Shown: positions 38,442-46,383 of the stretch, piece by piece | Numbering within the stretch: the first letter of the stretch is position 1 | How the letters are laid out: every line of letters starts with the position of its first letter | NCBI RefSeq assembly: GCF_006335005.1 | Contig: NZ_VDMP01000025.1 | Span: 450,187 to 514,186 of the forward strand | Origin: Nocardioides albidus | GTDB taxonomy: Bacteria; Actinomycetota; Actinomycetes; Propionibacteriales; Nocardioidaceae | Reading direction: 5' to 3' | DNA: 64,000 nucleotides | The notes under the pieces: model-generated | Told to the model about the DNA's origin: nothing | The model's input: the letters and a program-made list of their open reading frames with translations, nothing else | Database searches by the model: none | Position numbers and translations under genes: made by a program

Positions 38442-38821
38442 CAGGTGGCGTCCTCGTCGGGCGGGTCTGCGACCAGGTCGGCGAACACCCGCTCGTTGCG
38501 CTCCGCGCTGCGGAGGTAGCGCCAGGCGAGCAGCAGCAGGAACGGATGCACCAGCACGCCGAGGAGCAGCCACGGAAGCGGGATCCCCAGCAGCCGGATG
38601 TCGGCGAGGGAGGGTGCCAGGTGGAAGGCGAGGGGGAGTACGCCGAGCGTGACGGCGAGGAGAGCGAGCAGCCGTGCGGCCAGGCCGATCTGCGCCCGCA
38701 GGAGGGAGCGGAGGTAGACGTCGCCCAGCGCGGTCTGCTCGTGCACGTCACCGAGCCGGCTCGCCGCCCGGCCCGCCGGGGTGTGCCGCGGCGGACCGGT
38801 GACCCGCACCCGCTCGTTCAT
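38441..38821 (-). CDS. DUF485-like membrane protein, partner of the symporter
   Basis: A 126-residue protein with two membrane segments (about 45-68 and 80-103) and a preceding amphipathic region. Its place directly before a symporter gene matches the DUF485/symporter pairing seen at 13759-14148, though sequence similarity between the two copies is low. The ATG at 38821 begins one base after the regulator stop. Confidence 0.65.
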   Translation of the reverse strand: MNERVRVTGPPRHTPAGRAASRLGDVHEQTALGDVYLRSLLRAQIGLAARLLALLAVTLGVLPLAFHLAPSLADIRLLGIPLPWLLLGVLVHPFLLLLAWRYLRSAERNERVFADLVADPPDEDAT

Positions 38822-38822
38822 C

Positions 38823-39575
38823 TCACGAGCCTGCGCGGGCCCGGCGGACGAGGACGTCGCGCAGCGCGCGGGTGTGCCGGCGGCTGACGGGCAGCTCGGT
38901 CGACGGCTCGGTGTCCCCGGTCGCTCCGCCGACCACGACCGAGGTGCGGCCGGCGTCGCTGCGGACCTCGGTGACATGGGCCAGCGCGACCAGCAGGGAG
39001 CGGTGGATCCGGTGGAACCCGGCCTCGGCCCACTCCTCCTCCAGGGTCGTCAGCGGCACCCGCACCAGATAGGCCTCCCCGGAGGCGGTGTGCAGGCGCG
39101 CGTAGTCACCCTGCGCCTCCACGTGGGTGATGTCCCCGCGGTCGACGAAGCGGGTGACGCCGCCGCGCTCCACGGCGATCTGGCTGTCGGGCTCGTCGCG
39201 CTGGGGGGCGCCGGCGCCGAGGACGCGTCGTACCGCCTCGGCGAGCCGCTCGGGGCGCACCGGCTTGAGGACGTAGTCGACGGCGTGCAGGTCGAAGGCG
39301 TCGACCGCGTGCTGCTCGTGCGCGGTCACGAACACGACCGGCGGCGGTCGGCGGAACCGGCCCAGCACCTCGGCCAGCTCCAGACCCGTGAGGCCGGGCA
39401 TCTGGATGTCGAGGAAGACGCAGTCGACCTCGCGCTCGCGCAGGATCCGCAGGCCGTCGGTCGCGGACTGGCAGGCGATCACCTCGCCCACGCGCTCGTC
39501 GGCGTCGAGCAGGTAGCTCAGCTCGTCGAGCGCGGGGCGCTCGTCGTCGACGACGAGCACGCGCAGGCCGCTCAC
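38823..39575 (-). CDS. LytTR-family response regulator
   Basis: A 250-residue regulator. The receiver domain (about 4-120) has the acidic pair Asp10-Asp11, the phospho-acceptor Asp56 in FLDIQMPGLTG and a Lys in DYVLKPVRPE. The LytTR DNA-binding domain (about 140-248) has ITHVEAQGDYARLHTASGEA and FHRIHRSLLVALAHV. LytTR proteins bind pairs of short direct repeats on one face of the helix. GTGA overlap with the kinase stop shows tight coupling. Likely targets are the five repeats at 40712-40808 upstream of its own operon. Confidence 0.9.
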   Translation of the reverse strand: MSGLRVLVVDDERPALDELSYLLDADERVGEVIACQSATDGLRILREREVDCVFLDIQMPGLTGLELAEVLGRFRRPPPVVFVTAHEQHAVDAFDLHAVDYVLKPVRPERLAEAVRRVLGAGAPQRDEPDSQIAVERGGVTRFVDRGDITHVEAQGDYARLHTASGEAYLVRVPLTTLEEEWAEAGFHRIHRSLLVALAHVTEVRSDAGRTSVVVGGATGDTEPSTELPVSRRHTRALRDVLVRRARAGS

Positions 39576-40693
39576 GCGCTGACCCCCGGCGCGAACTTCG
39601 GCACCCGCACGATCACCTTGGTCCCGGCCCCCGGTGCGGTCTCCACGACCAGACCGTAGTCGTCGCCGAAGGTCGCGCGCAGCCGCGCGTCCACGTTGCC
39701 CAGGCCGACCGAGTCGAGCTCGGCGTCGCCGGCGAGGGCGCGTCGTACCTTCTCGGGGTCCTCGCCGACGCCGTTGTCCTCGACCTCCAGCACCGCCTCG
39801 TGGCCACGGTCGTGGGCGACGATCGTGAGGTGGCCGGCCTGCTCGACGCCCTCGAGCCCGTGCCGGACGGCGTTCTCGACGAGGGGCTGGATGCACAGGA
39901 ACGGTACGACGACCGGCAGCACCTCCGGCGCGATGTTGAGGGTGACCTGGAGCCGGTCGCCGAAGCGCGCCTGCTCGAGGAGGAGGTAGCGCTCGATCGA
40001 GCGCAGCTCCTCGGCCAGGGTCGTGTACTCGCCGTGGCGGCGGAAGGAGTAGCGCGTGAAGTCGGCGAACTCCAGCAGCAGGTCGCGCGCCCGGTCGGGG
40101 TCGGTGCGCACGAAGCTGGCGATGGCGTTGAGCGAGTTGTAGACGAAGTGCGGGCTGATCTGGGCCCGCAGCGCGCGGACCTCGGCCTCGATCAGCCGGT
40201 TGCGGTGGGCGTCCAGCTCGGCGAGCTCGAGCTGGCCGGAGACCCACTCGGCGACCTCCTCGGTCGCGCGCACGAGGCCGGCGGTGGAGGACGGGGCGAA
40301 CGCCTGCACGGTCCCCAGCACGCGCCCCTCGACCACCAGCGGGCTCACCACGCCCGTGCGGACCGGGCAGCCGCCGACGGTGCAGCCGAGCTGGCCGCGG
40401 TCGACCGTGCGGGTGCTGCCCTTCTCGATCGCCAGCAGCCCCACGACGGCCGCCTGGTCGAGATGGTGGCTTCCCGTGCCGTCCCACGCCAGCACCGACT
40501 CGGTGTCGGTGATCGCCAGCGCGGGCGTGCCGAGCAGCGCCCGCAGGTGCCGGATCGCCCGCTCCGCACTGGCCGTCGTCAGGCCCTCACGCAGCGCGGG
40601 CGAGGCGAGCGAGGCCTGGTGCAGGGCCCGGAACGCCGCCCGGTCCGCATCGCTGCCCAGGTGGTCCCGTCGCCACAGCCGTCCGCTGCCCAC
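39572..40693 (-). CDS. Soluble LytS-type sensor histidine kinase with GAF domain
   Basis: A 373-residue kinase. An N-terminal GAF-like sensor (about 40-160) has two Cys in CTVGGC that might bind a ligand or metal. The His-kinase domain has the LytS-type motif RAQISPHFVYNSLNAIASF with the phospho-accepting His, then IQPLVENAVRHGLEG (N-box) and VEDNGVGEDPEK (G-box). No membrane segment is seen, so unlike classical LytS it should be cytoplasmic and sense an internal cue. The start is GTG 40693, with GGGGAGGA upstream; longer frames run into the repeats and are not convincing. It is first in the operon kinase-regulator-DUF485-symporter. Confidence 0.85.
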   Translation of the reverse strand: MGSGRLWRRDHLGSDADRAAFRALHQASLASPALREGLTTASAERAIRHLRALLGTPALAITDTESVLAWDGTGSHHLDQAAVVGLLAIEKGSTRTVDRGQLGCTVGGCPVRTGVVSPLVVEGRVLGTVQAFAPSSTAGLVRATEEVAEWVSGQLELAELDAHRNRLIEAEVRALRAQISPHFVYNSLNAIASFVRTDPDRARDLLLEFADFTRYSFRRHGEYTTLAEELRSIERYLLLEQARFGDRLQVTLNIAPEVLPVVVPFLCIQPLVENAVRHGLEGVEQAGHLTIVAHDRGHEAVLEVEDNGVGEDPEKVRRALAGDAELDSVGLGNVDARLRATFGDDYGLVVETAPGAGTKVIVRVPKFAPGVSA

Positions 40694-40711
40694 CCGACCA
40701 TCCTCCCCGAC

Positions 40712-40808
40712 GAAGTGCCACCCCAGCCCCCGCGAGGTGCCAATCCTGGACCCCCGAGGTGCCAACCCTGGACCCCCGAGGTGCCAGTGCAGGCCCTCTG
40801 AGGTGCCG
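40712..40808. repeat. Five direct repeats at exact 22-bp spacing upstream of the LytST-symporter operon
   Basis: GA(A/G)GTGCC(A/G) begins at 40712, 40734, 40756, 40778 and 40800, so every step is 22 bp. The spacers are also partly conserved (CCTGGACCCCC). On the operon strand the word is (T/C)GGCAC(C/T)TC. The array fills the gap before the kinase gene. A period of about two helical turns is what a LytTR protein would need to bind along one face. Confidence 0.8.
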
Positions 40809-40825
40809 GTCCTGGTCCGCCGAGC

Positions 40826-41752
40826 TCAGCGGAAGTCGATGAGCAGCATGCCCGAGTCGTCGTCGGCGGGCGGCTCGACGGCGGGCGCGAGTGCGACGGG
40901 CACGGTGTCCTCGCCGACCGCTCCGACCGCGCCGGGCTCGGCGTCCGCCTCCGCGGCGGGCTCGCCGGCCGGCGTACCGACGGGCAGCTGGTCCTGGCGG
41001 ATGGTCTTGGGCTGGATGCCGACGACCGCGCGGAAGCACTCGCTCACCCAGGGCAGCTGCATGCCGTCCATCCCGCGCCCGAAGTCGTCGTAGAACGCCA
41101 GCACCTCGCGGACCTTCGACTCCTGGCCGGTCCGGTCGAGGCCGGCGACGCCGGGCAGCGAGCGGGCGAGGTCCTGGACCGACGAGCGGTCGATGACCTG
41201 CCAGTGCTTGAAGGACATCTCCTCGGCCGGGCCGAAGTACGGCGACGAATCGATCGCCTCGCCGACGCCCCCGCCGGTCGCATGGTGGCCGATCAGGTTG
41301 CCGAGGCGGCGCACCCACGGGATGCGCTCGTCGCGGACGTTGCGCACGACGCCGAACGTGCCGCCGCGCTTGAGCACGCGGGCGATCTCCGGCAGCGCGC
41401 GGTCGTGGTCGAACCAGAGGTCGGCGTCGGCCGCGACGACGAGGTCGTACGTCGCGTCCGCCGCCGGGATCTCCTCGGCCGCGGTCTGCGAGACGCGCAG
41501 CTCCGGGAGCCGGGTCCCGAGCCGGTCGAGCATCCGCGGGTCCGGGTCGGTCGCGTGGACGTCGTGGCCGAGCGCCACCAGGTGCTCGGTGAGCCGGCCG
41601 GTTCCGGCGCCCAGCTCCAGGACGGCGAGCGGCTGCTCGCCGGTCAGCCACGCGACGGCCTCGCGCGGGTAGCCGGGGCGCCCGCGGTCGTAGGCCTCGG
41701 CCACGGCGCCGAAGCAGAGGCCGGGTGCGTCGGGAGCGGAGTCGGTAGCCAT
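40826..41752 (-). CDS. Class I SAM-dependent methyltransferase
   Basis: A 308-residue protein with a Methyltransf_11/25-type core: YDRGRPGYPREAVAWL is the usual lead-in, VLELGAGTGRLTEHL is motif I, and ATDPDPRMLDRL marks the SAM ribose contact. LKRGGTFGVVRNVRDER is the post-III segment. Relatives are often annotated as ubiquinone/menaquinone-type methyltransferases without known substrate. The C-terminal 60 residues are acidic, Pro- and Ala-rich and probably disordered, ending in GMLLIDFR. It is upstream of the LytST operon on the same strand, separated by the repeat array. Start ATG 41752. Confidence 0.8.
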   Translation of the reverse strand: MATDSAPDAPGLCFGAVAEAYDRGRPGYPREAVAWLTGEQPLAVLELGAGTGRLTEHLVALGHDVHATDPDPRMLDRLGTRLPELRVSQTAAEEIPAADATYDLVVAADADLWFDHDRALPEIARVLKRGGTFGVVRNVRDERIPWVRRLGNLIGHHATGGGVGEAIDSSPYFGPAEEMSFKHWQVIDRSSVQDLARSLPGVAGLDRTGQESKVREVLAFYDDFGRGMDGMQLPWVSECFRAVVGIQPKTIRQDQLPVGTPAGEPAAEADAEPGAVGAVGEDTVPVALAPAVEPPADDDSGMLLIDFR

Positions 41753-41809
41753 CGCGCCGAGCGTACGACCGTGATGGCTCCGGATCGCGGAGGCACGCGA
41801 GGGCGCCGA

Positions 41810-41815
41810 TAACGT
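41810..41815 (+). promoter_or_regulatory. -10 box (TAACGT) for the Fic-like gene, leaderless type
   Basis: TAACGT ends six bases before the GTG at 41822, with no ribosome-binding site between. Confidence 0.45.
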
Positions 41816-41821
41816 TGCCGG

Positions 41822-42550
41822 GTGACCTCCGACCCGCACGCCTGGCTGACCTCGCTCGAGGGCGTCCCGTCCGGCTTCGCCGGCGCGCGCGACGGCATCG
41901 ACGTGGTGCTCCGCGACCGCGGCCTGCGCCGCACCAGTCCCGAGCTGACCGCCGAGTCGCTCCTGCGCGGCGCGCACGCCAGCGCGGTGCTCGAGGGATC
42001 CGGGTCGTCACTGGCCGAGGTCCGCGCCGGGACGGGCGACGAGATCGCCGCCGACGCCGTCCGGCTCGCCACCGAGCTCCTCTCGCTCATCCCGGTGCTG
42101 CGCCGCCAGCCGCTGCAGGCACTCGCGCGGATGCACACCCTCGCCGCCCGCGGGGCGCTCCCCGACGAGCTGCTCGGACGCCCCCGCGACGGCGAGTCCG
42201 CGGCGCGGCTGCGGGGGATCGCGCAGCTGATCACCGCTCCCACCGAGGCCCCCGCGCTCGCCGTGGCGGCCGTGGTCCACGCCGAGCTCGTCACCGCCAC
42301 GCCCTTCGGCTCCCACAACGGCATCGTGGCCCGGGCCGCCGAGCGGCTCATCGCGGCAGCGCGCGGCGTCGACGAGAAGTCGCTCGTCGTACCCGAGGCG
42401 GCGCACCTGGCGCTGCGACCCGCCTACGAGTCCAACCTGCGCGGCTGGGCGAGCGGAGGCCAGGCCGGCATGCACTCCTGGCTGCTCTACGCCGTCGAGG
42501 CGTGGTCGGCGGCGGCCGACGCGAGCCCGCTGGTCCGCGACGCCGAGTAG
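41822..42550 (+). CDS. Degenerate Fic-fold protein, probably without AMP transferase activity
   Basis: A 242-residue helical protein. The region ALAVAAVVHAELVTATPFGS followed by HNGIVARAAER lines up with the Fic core HPFxxGNGRxxR, but the catalytic His is Thr, GNGR is HNGI, and only the final Arg is kept. An upstream ASAVLEGSGSS resembles the inhibitory-helix pattern [S/T]xxxE[G/N] of Fic proteins. I infer a Fic descendant that has lost nucleotide transfer and may act as a binding protein. Its place beside the HAD-IB and tad genes recurs in other actinomycetes, from memory, which argues for a conserved role. Relatives are sometimes labelled oxidoreductase without support. Confidence 0.65.
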   Translation: MTSDPHAWLTSLEGVPSGFAGARDGIDVVLRDRGLRRTSPELTAESLLRGAHASAVLEGSGSSLAEVRAGTGDEIAADAVRLATELLSLIPVLRRQPLQALARMHTLAARGALPDELLGRPRDGESAARLRGIAQLITAPTEAPALAVAAVVHAELVTATPFGSHNGIVARAAERLIAAARGVDEKSLVVPEAAHLALRPAYESNLRGWASGGQAGMHSWLLYAVEAWSAAADASPLVRDAE

Positions 42551-42556
42551 TCCACT

Positions 42557-42748
42557 CGCTCGGCCCAGGACCAAGGGGTGCCGCCGGGCGGAGGTAGGTC
42601 GTACGTAGGCGAACGGCGTGGCCGGCAGCGTGGCGCCCCGCCCGCAGCCGCCGATCGGCGACACGCTCGGCCCAGGACCAAGGGGTGCCGCCGGGCGGAG
42701 GTAGGTCGTACGTAGGCGAACGGCGTGGCCGGCAGCGTGGCGCCCCGC
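42557..42748. repeat. Tandem duplication of about 107 bp
   Basis: Bases 42557-42641 recur at 42664-42748 without mismatch, an offset of 107. The junction GATCGGCGACACGCTCGGCC occurs at both copies' borders and again near 42809-42828. The sequence is non-coding, in the gap after the Fic-like gene. Confidence 0.8.
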
Positions 42749-42836
42749 GCGCAGCGCATCGAGGGCAAGGGCGGTCCGAGCGAAGCGAGCGACCGTCCGC
42801 CGCCCTCGATCGGCGACACGCTCGGCCAGAAATGCA

Positions 42837-42873
42837 GGTGGCACCCGAGCCATCGAGTGTCTCGGGTGCCACC
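42837..42873. terminator. Hairpin in the gap between Fic-like and HAD-IB genes
   Basis: GGTGGCACCCGAG and CTCGGGTGCCACC are perfect 13-bp arms around an 11-base loop, between convergent genes. No T-run is present. Confidence 0.6.
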
Positions 42874-43137
42874 GCTGACACGTGACCATTGGCTACCAGG
42901 CGTGCACCATCAACAACTGCTCCGGAAGTATTCCGAATGCAAGCGCCCAATTCAGAAGGGTAGATCGCCGCGTGGGTACCGGGATCACGTGTTGCTCTTG
43001 AGTTCTTGGTGTCCTTTGTACGCCGCTGGCGGGTGACGATCAAGGGTTGTCTTTTCGACCGCAGCGGGGAACGCTGGCCGGTTGGGGGCTCAGCCCGGAA
43101 TCGCCCGGTCGAGGGCGGCCGCGGCGCCGACAGCAGG
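42874..43137. other. Non-coding stretch of lower GC, no feature recognised
   Basis: This part of the gap is visibly less GC-rich than its surroundings (for example around 42910-43030). I found no convincing coding frame, tRNA fold or insertion-sequence end in it. It may be a remnant of foreign DNA or the untranslated tail of the HAD-IB transcript. Confidence 0.4.
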
Positions 43138-43947
43138 TCAGGTGTTGAGGGCCCGGCGCCGGGCTCCGACCCAGACCGCAGCGCCGACGGCGACGACGCC
43201 GCCGACGGCGAGGGCCGCGAGCGTCGGCTTCGGCGGCGGCAGGTGCAGCCGCGACTGCAGGGCGACGGGCCGGGTGAACACGAGCACGGGCCAGCCCCGG
43301 GAGGCCGCGATCTTGCGCAGCTCCTTGTCGGGGTTGACCGCGTGCGGGTGCCCGACCGCCTCGAGCATGGGGACGTCGGTCACCGAGTCCGAGTAGCCGT
43401 AGGAGCGGGCGAGGTCGTAGCCGGCGCTGGCGGCGAGGTCGCGGATCGCGTTCGCCTTCTCCTCCGCGTAGGCGTAGTACTCGATGTCGCCGGTGTAGCG
43501 GCCCTCCTCGACCTTGAGCCGGGTCGCGATCACCCGGTCGGCGCCGAGGAGCGCTCCGATCGGCTCGACGACCTCGCTGCCGGAGGTGGACACGATGACC
43601 ACGTCGCGGCCCGCGGCGTGGTGCTCGTCGATGAGGCGGACCGCCTCGTCGTACACGAGCGGGTCGACGATGTTGTGGAGGGTGTCGGCGACGATCTCGC
43701 GCACGGTTGCGACATCCCAGCCCGCGGTCAGCTGTGACATGAACTGGCGCATCTTCTCGACCTGGTCGTGGTCCGCGCCGCCGACCATGAAGACGAACTG
43801 GGCGTACGCCGAGCGGAGCACGGCGCGTCGCGAGATGAGGCCGCCGGCCTGGAAGGGCTTGCTGAAGGCCAGCACGCTCGACTTGGCGATGATCGTCTTG
43901 TCGAGGTCGAAGAACGCGGCGGTGGGCGGCGTGCCCGCGGAGGCCAT
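43138..43947 (-). CDS. HAD-IB family phosphatase (SerB-like), membrane-tethered
   Basis: A 269-residue HAD hydrolase of subfamily IB. Motif I is AAFFDLDKTII, motif II is VVIVSTSGSE and motif III/IV is YGYSDSVTDVPML. A C-terminal hydrophobic stretch (about 240-260) followed by RRRAL suggests a membrane anchor. Relatives include SerB2-like and CicA-like proteins; the substrate is unknown. The gene sits divergent to the tad operon, as Rv3661 does in M. tuberculosis. TAAGAT six bases before the ATG suggests a leaderless transcript. Confidence 0.88.
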   Translation of the reverse strand: MASAGTPPTAAFFDLDKTIIAKSSVLAFSKPFQAGGLISRRAVLRSAYAQFVFMVGGADHDQVEKMRQFMSQLTAGWDVATVREIVADTLHNIVDPLVYDEAVRLIDEHHAAGRDVVIVSTSGSEVVEPIGALLGADRVIATRLKVEEGRYTGDIEYYAYAEEKANAIRDLAASAGYDLARSYGYSDSVTDVPMLEAVGHPHAVNPDKELRKIAASRGWPVLVFTRPVALQSRLHLPPPKPTLAALAVGGVVAVGAAVWVGARRRALNT

Positions 43948-43953
43948 GGGGTC

Positions 43954-43959
43954 ATCTTA
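43954..43959 (-). promoter_or_regulatory. -10 box (TAAGAT) for the HAD-IB gene, leaderless type
   Basis: TAAGAT ends six bases before the ATG at 43947. Confidence 0.55.
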
Positions 43960-44098
43960 GGGAGGCGCGCGCGCCTCTCGCGTCCCAACCGTCGCGCCCG
44001 GAGCCGCTGATCGTCCACAGCGGGTCCTGCGGACAGCATCGTCCACAGCGGCCACGGCGGCCGGCATGGTCGTGTCGGGGGACGGCGAGAACCTCGTC

Positions 44099-45190
44099 AT
44101 GACACGCAACCGAACCTTCCGTTCCCCGCACGCCCGGCCCGCGGACGTGCCCGCCCTGGTGGTGACTGCCGATGACGACCTGCTGGCCGAGCTGCTGCCG
44201 CTCGCCGCCGCGGCCGACGTGGCGCCGACGATCGCCCGCGACCCGCTGACCGCGCTGGTCACGTGGAGCCGTGCTCCGGTCGTCCTCGTCGGGGCAGACC
44301 TCGCGGCCGCGATGGCCCGGGCGGCGCCCGAGCGACGCCCGCGCGTCTTCGTCGTGAGCGGGCCGCGCCCGCCCGACCAGCTGTTCCGGACGACCCTCGA
44401 GCTCGGCGCCGAGAGCGTCGTCGAGCTGCCGGGCTCGTCCGGCTGGCTGGTCGAGCTGCTGGCCGACCTGACCGAGCATCAGCCCGATCGGGCTCGGGTG
44501 ATCGGCGTGATCGGCGGCACCGGCGGCGCTGGGGCGACGACCTTCGCCTGCGCCCTGGGCCAATGGGCCGCGCGGTCCGGCGATGCCGTCGTCATCGACT
44601 GCGATCCCCAGGGTCCCGGTCTCGACCGGATGCTCGGACTCGAGCGGTGCGAGGGCTTCCGGTGGGACGCGCTGTGCCAGACCACGGGCCGGCTCTCCGC
44701 TCGCTCACTGCGCGAGGCCCTGCCGCGACGGGGGCGGCTGGGCGTACTGTCGTGGTACGTCGACGGCCGGGCCCAGAGCCTCCAGGCGTTCGCCGTGCGG
44801 GAGGCCCTCTCGGCAGCGCGCCGCGGTCATCGGGTGGTCGTCGTGGACCTCCCGCGCTCGCCGGATCCGCTGGTCGACGAGATCGCCGCGCGCTGCGACG
44901 AGCTGCTCGTCGTGACACTGGGCAGCGTCGTCGGCGTGGCGGGCGCGGCCCGGATGCGTGCCCGGTTCGCCGACCATGCGGCTCCCGGCGTGGTGCTGCG
45001 CGGTGAGGCGTTCGCCGCGGGCGATGTCACCCGCGCGGTCGGCCTGCCGGTCCGCGTGCAGATGCGCGACCAGCGGGGTCTCGCCGAGGCGGTCGACCTC
45101 GGCTTCGGCCCGCTCCGCTCGCTTCGCGGGCCGCTGGCGCGCGCGGCGTCGCGGGTGCTCGCCGAGCCCGTCGTCGAGGTGGCGGCGTGA
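44099..45190 (+). CDS. ssd: Septum-site-determining/CpaE-like ATPase of the tad locus
   Basis: A 363-residue MinD/ParA-type protein, homologous in position and layout to Rv3660c (Ssd) and TadZ/CpaE. The N-terminal 130 residues resemble a receiver-like fold without its Asp pocket. The ATPase part starts with VIGVIGGTGGAGATTFACAL, a deviant Walker A in which the signature Lys is absent, then VVIDCDPQGPGLDRML. It probably localises the pilus machine at the membrane. ATG 44099 is chosen; ATG 44066 is possible. GTGA overlap with cpaF puts it at the head of the tad operon. Confidence 0.85.
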   Translation: MTRNRTFRSPHARPADVPALVVTADDDLLAELLPLAAAADVAPTIARDPLTALVTWSRAPVVLVGADLAAAMARAAPERRPRVFVVSGPRPPDQLFRTTLELGAESVVELPGSSGWLVELLADLTEHQPDRARVIGVIGGTGGAGATTFACALGQWAARSGDAVVIDCDPQGPGLDRMLGLERCEGFRWDALCQTTGRLSARSLREALPRRGRLGVLSWYVDGRAQSLQAFAVREALSAARRGHRVVVVDLPRSPDPLVDEIAARCDELLVVTLGSVVGVAGAARMRARFADHAAPGVVLRGEAFAAGDVTRAVGLPVRVQMRDQRGLAEAVDLGFGPLRSLRGPLARAASRVLAEPVVEVAA

Positions 45191-46383
45191 GCACGCCGTA
45201 CCAGGCGGGTCCCGCGGCTGCGGACGCCGATGTCTCCGCGCTGGTCGAGGACGTCCGGGCGATGCTCTCGAGGACGGCTGGCGACCTCAGCCCGCACCGG
45301 GTGTCCGACGCCCTGCGTGCGGCCGGCCGGCCCGTCGGGGACGCGACCGTGCTGGCCGTCTACGAGGCGCTGCGCCGCGACGTGATCGGCGCGGGCCCGC
45401 TCGATCCGTTGCTCGGACTTCCCGGTGTCACCGACGTCCTGGTCAACGGGCCGGGACCGGTGCGGATCGACCGCGGTGACGGGGTCGAGGAGACCGACGT
45501 GGTGATGGCATCGGAGGAGTCCTGCCGCCGCCTGGCCCAGCGCCTGGTGGCGAGCGGAGGACGCCGTCTCGACGACGCCGCGCCGTGGGCGGACGTGCGC
45601 CTGCCCGACGGCACCCGTTGCCACGCGCTGCTCGCGCCCCTCGCGCAACCGGGGACCGCGATCTCCCTGCGGGTGCCGAGGCGGGGAGGCTTCAGCCTGG
45701 CCGAGCTCCATGCGGCCGGAGCGCTGACCGATGCCGGCCTGGAGCTGGTGCGGCGGGTGGTCGACGCCCGGCTGGCCTTCCTCGTGACCGGCGGCACCGG
45801 TGGGGGCAAGACGACCCTGCTCTCCGCTCTGCTCGGGGCGGTGGACCCTGCCGAGCGGATCGTGGTGGTCGAGGACGCCGCCGAGCTGCGTCCTGATCAC
45901 CCGCAGGTCGTCGGTCTCGAGGCCCGCCCGGCCAACCTGGAGGGGGCCGGTGCCGTCGTGCTGCGCGATCTCGTGCGCCAGGCGCTGCGGATGCGTCCGG
46001 ACCGCGTGGTCGTCGGCGAGGTCCGCGATGCCGCGGTGGTCGACCTGCTCGCCGCGATGAACACCGGCCACGAGGGTGGCTGCGGGACGCTCCACGCCAA
46101 CTCGGCGGCCGACGTACCCGCTCGCGTGGAGGCGCTCGCCCTCGGCGCGGGCCTGGCCCGCGAGGCGGCGCACAGTCAGCTGGTCGCCGGGCTCGACGCC
46201 GTGCTGCACGTACGCCGCGACCGCGGCTCGGGACGCCGGCGCCTGGGTGAGGTGGCGGTCGTGGTCCGGGGGCCCGACGGCCTGGCCCGGACCGAGGTGG
46301 CGGTCGCGTTCGACAGCGACGGTACGCCGGTCACGGGCCCGGGATCGCGGCGGCTCCTCGACCTGCTCGAGGGCAGGCGATGA
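45187..46383 (+). CDS. cpaF: CpaF/TadA family secretion ATPase
   Basis: A 398-residue type II/IV secretion ATPase that powers assembly of Flp-type pili. Walker A is VTGGTGGGKTTLL, the Asp box is IVVVEDAAELRPDHP, Walker B is RVVVGEVRDAA and the His box is GHEGGCGTLHANS. The N-terminal domain (about 40-170) holds GPLDPLLGLPGVTDVLVNGP, typical for CpaF. The GTG overlaps the ssd stop and its own stop overlaps tadB. Confidence 0.93.
   Translation: MSTPYQAGPAAADADVSALVEDVRAMLSRTAGDLSPHRVSDALRAAGRPVGDATVLAVYEALRRDVIGAGPLDPLLGLPGVTDVLVNGPGPVRIDRGDGVEETDVVMASEESCRRLAQRLVASGGRRLDDAAPWADVRLPDGTRCHALLAPLAQPGTAISLRVPRRGGFSLAELHAAGALTDAGLELVRRVVDARLAFLVTGGTGGGKTTLLSALLGAVDPAERIVVVEDAAELRPDHPQVVGLEARPANLEGAGAVVLRDLVRQALRMRPDRVVVGEVRDAAVVDLLAAMNTGHEGGCGTLHANSAADVPARVEALALGAGLAREAAHSQLVAGLDAVLHVRRDRGSGRRRLGEVAVVVRGPDGLARTEVAVAFDSDGTPVTGPGSRRLLDLLEGRR

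Noticed and set aside
40712-40808. Possible CRISPR or minisatellite
   Set aside because: Nine-base words with partly conserved 13-base spacers and placement before a LytTR operon fit binding sites better; no cas genes.
42557-42828. Possible CRISPR-like array
   Set aside because: Only two full copies of a 107-bp unit with no regular spacers and no cas genes; it is a tandem duplication.
42874-43137. tRNA or attachment site in the lower-GC gap
   Set aside because: I could not find a cloverleaf, a TTC-loop motif or a CCA-ended acceptor stem on either strand.
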